A stretch of DNA of 64,000 nucleotides from Penelope pileata. Taxonomy: Eukaryota > Chordata > Aves > Galliformes > Cracidae. The translations under genes were made by a program, and so were the position numbers. Shown in pieces: positions 50,201 to 62,200 of this stretch. The stretch is from positions 186,001 through 250,000 of the forward strand of contig WBMW01005537.1 in NCBI GenBank assembly GCA_013396635.1, in the 5' to 3' direction. The notes beneath the pieces are model-generated. The model made no database searches, was not told the origin of the DNA, and was given only the letters and a program-made list of their open reading frames with translations. Position 1 is the first letter of the stretch. Every line of letters begins with the position of its first letter.

Positions 50201-53200
50201 GATGGCAATGGCAGTGATTCCTTCAGCCACCTCAGAAGCACTTACTGTGCAGAGGTTATTTTTACAATCTTCTGCCTAGATTGTAGAGCACCATATGGGT
50301 CTGACTGTCTCTTTAAGACTTTGGCAAGTGTTCTGGCATACTTAGGTCCTACCCTGTTCTTGTAAGTGTTCCTTATTGCCATGGCAACGCTAATCAATCA
50401 TCCTGCTAAAAATAGCCCTTTCATTCTTCAAGAGGCTATCTGTAGTGAATTGAAAATCCAACTGCAGCGTGTGTTTTTCTCATGCTGCTTTCATTTCACT
50501 TTATTTTAATCTGGAAATACCCGTGCTTCTGTGCGGTAATGACAAGGACAGGAGCACGGCGCTTCCACTGGTTGCTCTCCTGAGCTTTCATCCTCTCCTG
50601 GCTCTCCAAGAAGGATGCCAGATGCAGGAAGTGTATCAACAAAGAACAATGCAAAGTAAAAAAAAAAAAAAAAAAGCCAGACACAAAATATTAAAATATT
50701 CTTTGATTGGTTTTGGTTGTATTAATCTTTAAGGAGTTTAGAACACATCTAAAAAAATCTGGAGGTGCCCATCTAAGAGCCTCCATGCACAAAGGAACCT
50801 CGCCACTGGAGGCCCTGGGACCTTGAAGACATTGGGACTCTTCTATAGAAATCAAGTCTGATTTTAAATTAAAGATTAAATTACCACTATTTATTTTTTC
50901 CAGAGAGGATCCCTGCAAGCTGTAGAGGTAGCAAAATGGAGAATTGGAAGCAGTGCCCTGCGCCTTGCAGCGCGTGCTGCTCTGCCAGCTCGGGGCTGGC
51001 AGCACCCACCGGGGAGGCAGAGCAGAAAGGGAGGGCTGCTTTGAAGGAAAAAGCTGCTGAAAGGTTTATGACCTCCTGTGCACTCCCAACTTTGACTCTA
51101 ACTGTTGCATAACACTCCTAATCCCTGGCTAGGTAAATATGCAGCCGCTCGAGTAGAAAAAAAATGTACTTTTTGCATGAGTAATGAAGTCTTTTGAATG
51201 ATGCATAAACAGTTTTCTGGTTCTGCCAGAGCCCTCTGCCAATTAGTCAGAGTGCAGCTGATGAATCATGAGACACATTCTGTGAAATGTTCAAAAATTT
51301 GGACCCTGCTTAAATGTTCCTGAAAGCCAATGAGACCCCCCACAGCTGCTGGAGCGGCGGCTGCCAGTCCGCTCCCTCCTTGAGAGCTATATTTGCAATC
51401 CAGCTCTTTGTGTTGGATTTCAGTTTTCCTTTGGGGGTTAACAAGCTAATTTGAGCTTGTAGATGGTACAGTCCTCACCTTTTTACTACACGAACAGTAA
51501 GGCTGGCTTTTGATAGCTTTGTGCAAAAACAGTTTTCTGCTTGTTGAGGAGGTGGCTTGAGGTGAACGGCACTGAGCAATTCCTTTGTAGTAATCTCAAG
51601 ACCCGTAGTCTTTTCCTTATGTTTCTTTGTTGAAATACCAGAACAGAAGATTGTTTCTAACAGCCTGGGTTCAGAGTTATGGGAAACAGCGCTTTGATTC
51701 AAGCAGTGTTTGCTGAGCTGCTGAAGGCAGTTCAACCTTAAGCTCCATGGATGAGATGGACACATTTCTGAGCGTCGTGATCTGACTCAGGGCTGGCAAA
51801 CTGCAGGCAGTGGTTGAAAGCAGAGGATATGAGGATATTTATTTGTTTGCAAGGTAAAAGAGAAATCTGTCATTTGACTTCATTCAAAATTTCCCAGCCA
51901 TGCTTCAGATCAGCAGCACAAAGGGGTTTCCTAATCTGCATTTCATCCTCCACTGTTCCTGAATCCGTGTCATGTTCCATCATTTCTGCCATCCGCTGCT
52001 TCCCTTTTTGCCAGTTGCCTGGTTTTGTTTCGGAAGCGTTGATTTGAAGTGTTGAGCAAAGAAAATTAAATGTTGGTTGTCAAATCCAAAGGACAGGTAC
52101 AGAACATAAGCAACTGAAGCGTGGGCTGCAGCAGTCACCTTGCAGTACATCGTTGGTGTATTGGAATATTATGGCACACATCTCTACCACTTTTGGTGAA
52201 AACATTCCTAAAAGCTGTTATGAGATCGAAGCACTGAGTCCGCAGTAGAGCAGTACTGGTGGCTTCTGATAAAAACCAACAGGATCAGCGGGCAGGCTCT
52301 TCCCATTTCCTCGGATGCTTCCCCACGGGATGCCCACGTGCAGAGCTTGAGGTTGCTGTCAGCAGCTCTGTATGCTGTATTGGAAGAGTATCTGGATTTT
52401 TTGTGTGTGTAATTCATATTACAAGATCCCCAGATCTGTCAGTGCTTCTAATATAAATGCTGCATATTTCCAACGGGCGTTTGCTGAGATGCACGCATCG
52501 TCCATCTTTAATTGCCCACAAAACGTGGATAATAAGGAGCCAGCAGATCTGACACTGAACTTGCCCCATCTTGCACTCCACACGCTGCTGATGTTTTTCT
52601 ACCTTATTTTTGTCACCCCATGTATTTACTTAGTGAACAAGTTGCATAGCTGAGAGCTAGTCACAGTGAGGTTGGGCGGAAACTCATGAATGTGCCAGTT
52701 CCCAGAAATCTTTGAGAAAAGGGAAGAGTCTGTTATCTGCATGGATATATAGAGATACAGATTGCCAGGACCCTGTTCTGGCAAAACTTTTGTTCCTTGT
52801 TGCACCAAGGAGAGATGTGCTTATCAATACCAGATATCTTGTGGTCAAAAGCAAATTGAGCTATTACTTTTGAGATGAGTTCCGTGGAATCGGGAATGTA
52901 TTTTCTCTGGTCTCAAAGGAACTGGCTTCTCATTTTCATTTTGTTGCGCTGCAGATTGCCTTCTAAATCACCTCCTTTCTTAGTCATCAGCCCATCCCTG
53001 AGAAGAATGCTCCAAATTTTGTCAAGTCCAAACTTGGACCAGCAGCACTGTGAACACTGAGGCATCATAATGTCCTCGTTGTATAAGCTGTGTGCACAGC
53101 CATAGCCTTCCCAGAGACGTTTTGCCCTGGGGTGTTAGTGATGCATTGCACAGGGAGCGAGCGCTGCAGTTTCCCTGGCAGTTAAGGCAAGGCTCGGTGA

Positions 53201-56200
53201 CTAACGCTGGAGATGCTGTTAAAGGAACATCCTTTGGAGTCTGTCTGCCTGTCTGAAAAGTTGGTTGGAAAGAAGAACTGTGAAATGCTGAAGGAAAGAT
53301 ATCGGAGATATTTTCTCCGCTGGAGTTCTGTTGCTTGGAATTATAAACTCTGGTCTTGGTAATCCAATTAAATTAAACAATCAGCAGAAAAATGTGTGCC
53401 CATATAAAATAAAGAAATTTCGTCTTTGATAGAAAAAACATTCCTGCATCCTTACTTTTCTTGTATTATTATCTAAAGATGAATTTGGATTTAGTATGAA
53501 AGATTTCCCATGGTAGTTCATAATCCATCTTGATTAAATTAATTGGAAATTATGCTAAGATTTGTTCCCCACTGAAAATGAAAAACCAAACCACCAACCT
53601 TGCATGCCAACACATCGTGACTGTTTGTTTAGAGCCTGGGGCTAGCGAGAAGTCCTTGGGATATTTGGTGTGGGGGGCAGCCTGCTCCGCGGTGATGCTG
53701 TCTCGGTGCTGTCAGGATGCTGGTGTGCTGCTTACAGCACGACATCCAGGGTGCTCGTGCTCCTGTGTGTGGTGAGCCTGGAAGCTGCTGTCGCTAGTTA
53801 CTGCAGAGTACCCATCCTGGTGTATGTATGCACTCGTTCTAGTGTTCTACTTTCAGATATAACCTCTGTATCCCTCCAGAATCATAGAACCCTTTGTGTA
53901 AATGTGACACTTTTTCTTGAAGTAACTTGAAAAAAAACCAAGAAAGCTGTTACCAAGTAGGATGTACTGAATATGCCAGCTGATGGAGCACCGTGTATTT
54001 TTTATCATGTCAAACATATTCTTCTTCTGTTGCAGTGCTCATTTTTGCCTAAATTCTCCATCCACATAGAGACAAAATACGAGGACAACAAAGGAAGCAA
54101 TGACAGTGTAAGTATGATGACTTTTAAAAAGGAAATTGAATTATTTTAGTTAATTATGATCTGTCTCTGGGTGTTTCAGTCTGAGCAAAAGACCTCCCCA
54201 GGTTTGTGTCATCACCTGGATGCCTTTGTCAGCTTGGGAAGTCGTTACCCAAAGCACCATGACGTGGAAGGTTCACGGACACAGCTGCCTTTCTGTGTCT
54301 CACATTGTATTTCTTCTTTCTCTTAGTACGATGGAATTTATGGACGTGAATTTAGCACCAATGAACATTTGTGGTGAATGGAGAAAAGATTGCTTTTTTC
54401 TGTTCGTGTTTTTAATTGTGTTCGACTTGATCTATCTCACATTTTTCTCTCTGAGTGAGGGGGGTTGAATTCCAGGGAGCTGTTCGGGGGGGCGGGCAGG
54501 AAGCTGAGCCACGGCCAGGAGCAGAGCTCTCAGCAGAGCAACCGGGCTGCTGCCGGGGGCTGCGGCAACCCCCCACCAAAGTTAGGAAGCTCTCAGAACA
54601 AGAGCTTAGCAACGAGAAATATAATTACCCAGGTGAAATCCTCTGTGGAAGAGGAGTGGGAATGAGGAGCCAGTGACTCCTGGGCAGGAATGTGGATCAG
54701 AAATAGAAGGGAGGAGGGCAGTCGGGTTTTGGTTCTCTGTCAGGGAGCAGAGCAGGTCGACTTGCAAGAAAAGAATGATGTTACATACAGCCAGGGACGT
54801 AAAGATGCAGCCCTTGGATGGATATACAAATACGTTCTGCTGTGTTTGATTTTGTGTTCAACAGCCTTTTGTTGCAGACCTATGGGAAGGAGTCTGTAGG
54901 TGTGAGATGCAGCTTAAAATGTCTGGAAAATTGATCTGTAATGCAGAGACCTACTGAAGGAGTGGTTAAGCTTTTTCATGAGAAAGACCAAGTCGGGAAA
55001 GCAGATGTTAGAGGGATCTGAGGCACAGACCCGTCTCGGGGTGAGGGTGTTGTGTTCCCCACCTGGAGGTGCGTTTCCCCAAGTGCCTGAGTGTTAACGA
55101 AGCTGCTGCTTCGGGCAGAATAATTACATGTAAAAGAACAAGGCATAATTTTAGAATAGAGTAGAGTAGTTCAATTGGAAAGGGCCTGTAGAGGTCATGG
55201 AGTCCAACTGTCTGACCCCCCTGGGGGTAACCAAGAGCTGTCTGCATGCCTCGTGCTCGCTGTCAGCCGTGGGGGGATCGGCCTCCTGGCAAGGAAGCTT
55301 GGCCCGGAGTGGGACCACCTTCATGATAAATAAATTTTTTCTTAGTTTCTGGTTTGAACAATGGTTTAGGCATACAGACACGTTCCCAGTGGTAACATGG
55401 CAGCACGTATCAGCCACCAGAAACCAGCACCTTTCAGCCACTGCTTGCCCAAGCCAGCCTGAGATCAGTGAGAGGAAAAAAGAGGGGAAAAAAAAAAAGA
55501 AATGTGTTATATTACCAACTGCATGAGCTCTGCCTTATGTAATTTATGCACTTTTTAATCTTCACTGTACTTTTTGGCAGCACTTTAATTCAAAGCAAGC
55601 CCACACCTCTGGTTTCAGGAGGGTGCAGATGAGTTTGCTGGTACACGATGATGCCAGCAGTGAGGAGCCACGTTCTGTGCTGATGCCTGACAGGAAGAAC
55701 TGAAGCTGTTTAACCAGTGAATTTTCAATTCCTTTTTCTGCATGTCAGCTTTCTAACTAAAATACTATGAATCAAGCCCTGAATAGTCCCAGCCAGGGAA
55801 TTGAAGATGAAGGTTGCACAGAGGTAGGGCACTCAGATTATGCAAATCAATTAATATCTGCTCTTTGAATGCAGCTCTTCAAAACGCAGTTGTTACTGGG
55901 GTCCCCGTGGAGTAGTGTTAAATCACCTTCACACACAGTACCTGGGTGACGGACTTGGCAAGTATGTGCCACAATTAACAGATTTAATTGACCTTTGCTT
56001 GACGTGAAAAGCATGAGGGCTGTATTCCAGCCCTCATTTCCACGCCTTTGTAATGCCAGGAGTTGCGTTTTGTGCTGGTGTGAACACAGTGCACCCATGT
56101 ACATAAGATTTACACATTTTTCTGTTGATCCAGTGACATTTATCTGCTGACACAGGCGTGGCTGGTACAGCACTGAGATGCTGGAAGGTTTGTGAATGTG

Positions 56201-59200
56201 GAGAGCCCTGGGCTTAAGAAGATGTGGGATGTACCTTTCCTTCGTATCACACAAATTTAAATTAAATTTCACTATGTTTGACCGGTCAGAAAGCAACAGG
56301 GAAACGCAGCACCCTTGCCATAGATGCACTGTGGTTCTCTTCATTGCAGCTATCAACCTTGGCTGACAAGTAAAGAATCCAAAAAATGCTTCTGTCCATT
56401 TTGCAGTTGCAATGCAAAATATAATGAATGAGCTTTTGTATTTCAGTAACGAGGGTAATGTGTGTCTGATTTTAACTAAACTGTTTCTAGGGGATTTTAA
56501 GACCACAGTTTTTTAAAATCTTTGCACTCTGATTTATTCTTCTTTTCCATGCTATCTAATAAAGTAGATATTGATTGTAAAAATCAATAATTAGATATAA
56601 GGGTACTAAAGCTAATTTCATTAATTAGTAGAAGTAAGTGATACAAATGTTCTTGGTTTCCTGTTGTCATTTGGGAGGTTGGTGTGCTGTTATTATTTGA
56701 TCTAATATGTCGCATTGTCTGGTAAGATTCTACCTAATTACTGCAGTAGATCTTAGTGCACATGTCCTCCTGGTTTTTCCTCCCAGCTATCTTGATAGGA
56801 GAAACCAGCGAAAGAAGATGATGCCTGCTTTGGAACTTGGTTTTTTCTGTCTCAGTCTCTGACATCATTTTAAGCTATTCTGAGTGTTCTTAAAGCCCTG
56901 TTGTTATGATCTCTTAAAGGTTGCACAAGTGTGAACATTGCCAAAAAGAGCAGTGGGCAGTAAAGCCCTGCATTTAGCTGAAACACCGATGGAGCTTGTG
57001 CTGCTGCCAGTCGTGCAGTGCCACGAATCCATCCATTGTGACTGCTGGTGCCACAGCACAGCTGGCTGTGCTGTATCACATCTCAATGTTTTCATGGCAA
57101 CTCTCTCCTTCAAAAAACAGAATTGGTGTTTTATGAACGTGTTGGTACATCGGGTGTTGTCACTGCTACCTTGCAGCTTTATAGCATCACTGATGGTGCT
57201 GGGAAGTAGAGCAATGAGTGAGTCCATTCCGTGTTTCCTCTTGCAAGGCAGCTGCAGCACAGGACATTGCCACCGTCCTGGTTGGGGCAGAAGGTTCGTT
57301 ATGCTTCATTGGTTGGGCTTTTTCAGTAGTACAATTATTTCTGCTGATAACTGGGCAATGGATTTTACCATCTGATAGTGTCTGAGGAAAGTAACAAAGC
57401 ACAGCTTGTAAAAATGGTCCCGTAGTTATCAGTAATGGTAAAACGTACGGTGCCTTGCTCTTTGTGGCATGAAATTCTGCTCTGGGAAACTGAATGGCTG
57501 GCTCTTTATTATTAAAGAGTAGCATGCAAGGTCTTAAAATAGCGTAGTCCTCCTTCTGTCCAAAAGGGACGTGACGTGCTAGCAAGAATAACACTGCCAG
57601 GGGTGAGCGGTGGTGTAGAGGGAAGATTTTGAGGTAGAGTTATTTTTCAAAATGACAAAGTCTGGGTATGAATGGGCCACGTTTCTGTACGGCTCAGTAA
57701 TGCTGACAAAGTCGTCAGAGCTACAGCGATAATTCTGTGTCCATCAGGAGAAACATCCATTATCAATTTGTTTCTTGCCTTTCAAAGAGAAGTGGTGAGG
57801 ACACGTCTGAGTGGCCACATGAAAACGTGGGGCAGTTCTGCGTTCCTTGGAGCTGTAAATTAACACAGCATCATCTGGCACATGAATGGTGGGAGCGTGC
57901 TGCAAGCAGCCAGCTGGTAGCTGGCATCCGTTGATGTGCAGTCCCTGGAAGTGGCAGTGCCATCACTTAAAGTTGGGAAGTCACTTCCTGACAGTCAGCT
58001 CCAGTTCTGCTGTCCTAGAAGTGACCAAACACGGGGTGTTGGTCGTGCTTCATCTTCAGGGTGGGTTTCTGACGTGCTGGTTTTGGAACAGTAGACTAAA
58101 TTTTTTTTTTTTTTTTTTNNNNNNNNNNNNNNNNNNNNNNNNNNNNNNNTTTTTTTGCTATTTTAAGTACATTTCTCTACCTCGGAAGACAAGCTGTATC
58201 TAGTTTTGTAGAGTATTTTTTCTCTATTTTTGTTTCCTATCACAGTACCACAGAACTAGGTTATAACATACTTCAGCATAGCACATGTAAATTAAATGTA
58301 AATTCCCTATTGAAGGAATCTGCCATGCAGCACAGATTGCAGCTGAAATGGATTCAGCTGTGTCCTGGCTTAGCCTCACTGAGCCACAGGTCATCATTCT
58401 GGAAATTTCCTGGGAGACCTTGCAGGTATCACTGCAAAATAAGTTGCAGTAAGTAATAATAATAAGTCAGACAAACCTAGGGACATTTTTGGGGATAATT
58501 TTATTTGTGTCTGGACTTTTTCTGTGGGATGGTATCGTGAGCGTGTTTATCTCCTGTGTAATTTGCAATGAAAACAGAACACAAAGTAGCTGCAGCTACT
58601 TTGGTGTAATTATGTAAATCTGTATTTCTCTGTTCAAAAAGTACAAATCTAAATGAGATATTTTATAAGAGATGGAATGATAGAGGAGTCGTGACATGGG
58701 CATGAGAACGAGCAGGGAGCACGGCTGCTGGTAAACACACAGCTGCCTCTGTGAGTCCCTCCTGTGCCACACAGTGATATTCCCTTCCCATCCCATCCCA
58801 TTCTGTGAGCCAAATTTGCTGCTGTCAGGGAGAAATTCAATCTTTTCCCATAGAAGAATTGCTCCCATTTATGTGTGCCCACATAATTTTAGCCAGTGAT
58901 GAGGCTGAAATTGGGCAATTCCCATAATCCTTGCCAAAGTAAATCTCAAAAGCAAATGAATGGATTTTGAGGGCACTGGGCTTTGAACATGGCTTGCAGA
59001 AAAGTTGCACACTGGATGAAACTCCACAGATCACATTCTAAGTTGTGTTGTTGTTGTTGTTGTTAGTATTTTAGACCAAATTTTGCTTAAGAAAAATGAG
59101 AGTTGAAGTGGACCAGGTGACACACCTGCTCCGGGGTGCTGTGATAACAAATGGGATCCCAGCCAGCAGTTCCGACAATGGCAATTTAAAGAGATTAGAA

Positions 59201-62200
59201 TTTCAAGTGGGAGAGTAGGCTTCGTGCCAGATCTGCCCTTTTTTAAGAGGAAAAAATAGCAGCTCACTCTTGCAGTCCTTGCTGCAATTATACTCATAAC
59301 TATTCATAAACCGTACAAGCTAGATTTAAGCCCTGCTGTTAATGAGGGATAGAAATGTATTCTACTCACAGAAAGCACTTGTCATCTTACAAATTCCTCG
59401 GTGCTTGCAAGTTCCATAGTGGGACTACATTTCTGGAATGGGCAAAAACAGAGAAAACTGAAAGTTTCAGAGAAATAGCAACATTTGCATGAAAAAATAT
59501 TTTCATTTCAGATGCAAATATTTCAAGCCAATACTTATATGCATCTAAACTTGGGGATTCTCCGAGCCACATACGGTATTTTTTCCATTTTTTTAGAGCC
59601 AGATGACATTGACTGAATCAATACAGCAGTGAGAAAGTCAGAGATAAATCTAATATGATTTAAAATTCTGAAGATGTTTTTGTCACGGTACTCGTGTCGT
59701 AGTCTGCCTGTCCCAGTAAGATGTCACCTTTTGGTGCCCAAGTATTGGCAAGCTGAGCTGTAAGGCTGTTGGGATGGCTGCTGGCTCTGTTAGCAGGGCA
59801 GCAGAGGTGCAGAGAGGGAAGAATAACGCTTTCAGGCATAGGTATTGACTCCAAGAAGGATTTAACAGAAGAGGAAATTTGATTTATAATTGAAATTCAC
59901 GTCTCAGTAAATTACATTTACGTGCTGTACATTGAACAGTGTCGTCATTTTGACTCGAGTTTGTGTGCAGGTAGGCATGGGTGTCTGATTGCTCAGGACG
60001 TGGGATGATCGTGATGTTTGCTACCATGTTATCTGCCTGTAATTCTTTGAGAAGTGCTCTGCTTTTTTAGAACATCTTTTAGCTGTTACCCATTCCATTT
60101 CTCTGCCCTTACTGCATCTTCAGCAGTGGCTGACGACCTGGATCTAACATAACGAGCACGAACAACATAGAGATCTCTCAGCCATAACCCACAGATGGAA
60201 AACGTAACTTCCAGATAGAGAGACACCCATTTTCCATCTTACAGGTTTAGAATACTGAATTTTCTCTCCAGGCTGCTCCTGTCACCTCCAACAACTTCTC
60301 TTCACTTCAGCGTTGACCTGTTTAACTGTTTCCATAGCAAACTTTCTGTCCTGTTTTCAGTAGTGTTCAAATGATCTGCCTTATTGCAGTCTTCTGACCA
60401 CAGACTTCTCATATCTAGGCTGGTAAAAAAGAAAAAAATTACAGCGAGCAGCATTCCAACTGGTACCATCTCTACTCTCAATGACAAAAAATAAGATCGT
60501 CACAAGAAAGAATCATTTATTATGGAGCAGAGCCAAGCTGAACAAGCACAGATTTAACCCCGGGAGTCCTAATAGTGCAGATGAGTGAGGAGTTTGCCAG
60601 AGTGAATGTAATCAATGGATACAGCTGAGCCTTCTGCTATTTATAGCCAAACCAGGTTAGCTGTGGGGCTTGTCCATGAGAGTTAACTTCTGGATCTGCT
60701 GCATCTGAATGAGACTGAAGCCAGCAACTTAGCCTGAAGATAAAAAGAAGAAAAATAGAAAAGCAGCTTGTAGGAAAATATATTAAATTTATTGTTGACT
60801 TAGCGTCATCTCATAACCTGTGTTTCTCTTCTGGCTTTGGCTACAGGGAAAAGAGAAGTTAGCAGCAATGTATGTAGTAGGACGTGTCGTCGTAGGTCAC
60901 GAGGAAAAGAAAATACGGAAGTCTAAGTACACCAGCTCTTATTTGTTGCAGTGTCCTGAGTGATCTTTCCTTGGATCATCTGCCAGGGTTTGTTTGTTTG
61001 TTTGTTTTTGAAAATTTCCTCCAAAAGGAACAATTTGACCGTTTTCAAGGGGAGGCATTTAAGGGCTCTCCTCCACTTCTTGTCGTTCTGAGGTGAATTG
61101 GTCTGAGCAGCGTTTGTTCTTTGTGAGTTTTCATTCCTCTTAGAAAATGAAACTGTGTAAATGTTTGAGTTTTAAAGAAGCTGTCACAAAAAGGAAAAAA
61201 AACACATCCCACAACAGCCAAAAGGACTTCAGCCTGAACGTTGCTGTTTTTCGTTTGTGTATTTCAATCTCCGTTAATTATCTGGCTCTGAAATGCAAAG
61301 CCTGTCCAGTCCTTTCCAATATCATATTTAACATTCTGCCTTTCTTCATCATCATCTTAAGGACACAGATTGTTCTCACCATTCATTTTCTGCACATTTG
61401 CAAACACAGTTGCACAGATTGGGAGCCTTATGCTTCTTTTCATGGCTTTTAATCTTTTCCTTTAAAACTTTTAGATTTCTCTAGTCTCTTTGATCACAAA
61501 CGCAATAAACCCATCCTCCCTGCAGGTTTTAAGAGAATCCCAGATTATGTGGCTAGGAGAAGCAATAAGAGAATTAGAGCTAAGAAAGAAATCGCTCTTG
61601 TTCTCTAATTACTTCTTATTTTCTACTGCTGATAGGAGAAGATAAAATCTCTGTCTGCACATCTTGTGAGGACAATCTAAGAAGGGGGGAGGCAGAGATG
61701 ATTAGACAACAGCTTCTGCCGGCAAAGAGAAGCGAGAATGTCATTCAGCAAACTTTGGGAACGGAGGAAATGCTCAGGGATGGCCTAAGCAGCAAATAAG
61801 GCATAGCTGAAATAGCTGAAAAATTCCTCCTGGTTTTGACAGATTGGCAAAGGCATCTGTCATCTCCACTTCTATGAAAGCATTTTAAAGAGAGAAAAAC
61901 AGTGTACAACTAGCACGTAGAGGTGCAGTGTGGGGGTCGAGGCTGGGATTGAGCAGGGCGTGTTCCTTCGGGTAAGGTGATGGGTAACGGCCCCAGTTTG
62001 GGTCCTTGCAAACATGCAGAGTTGTGCGTCTGCTTAAAAGTTTTAGACTTACATTTCAACTCGGTACTGGTTCAGGGCTTAAGCTGACCTGGGGATGCCC
62101 TTTTAAGAGAAATTTCCATTATTTTATTTAAAGCTCAGATTATACGCTGGAATGAATCTTGTTTCAGTAACAGTTGAGCTGATTTCTTCAAGGTACTGCT

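Larger units (their letters stand above)
43400..54035 (+). other. PITPNC1: PITPNC1 intron 4
   Basis: Intron of 10.6 kb from GTAAGT to TTGCAG. It holds the mariner-like element at 44264-44820. Stretches around 48900-49600 are pyrimidine-rich and open in several frames, but resemble no protein. Otherwise it is plain intronic sequence. Confidence 0.85.
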
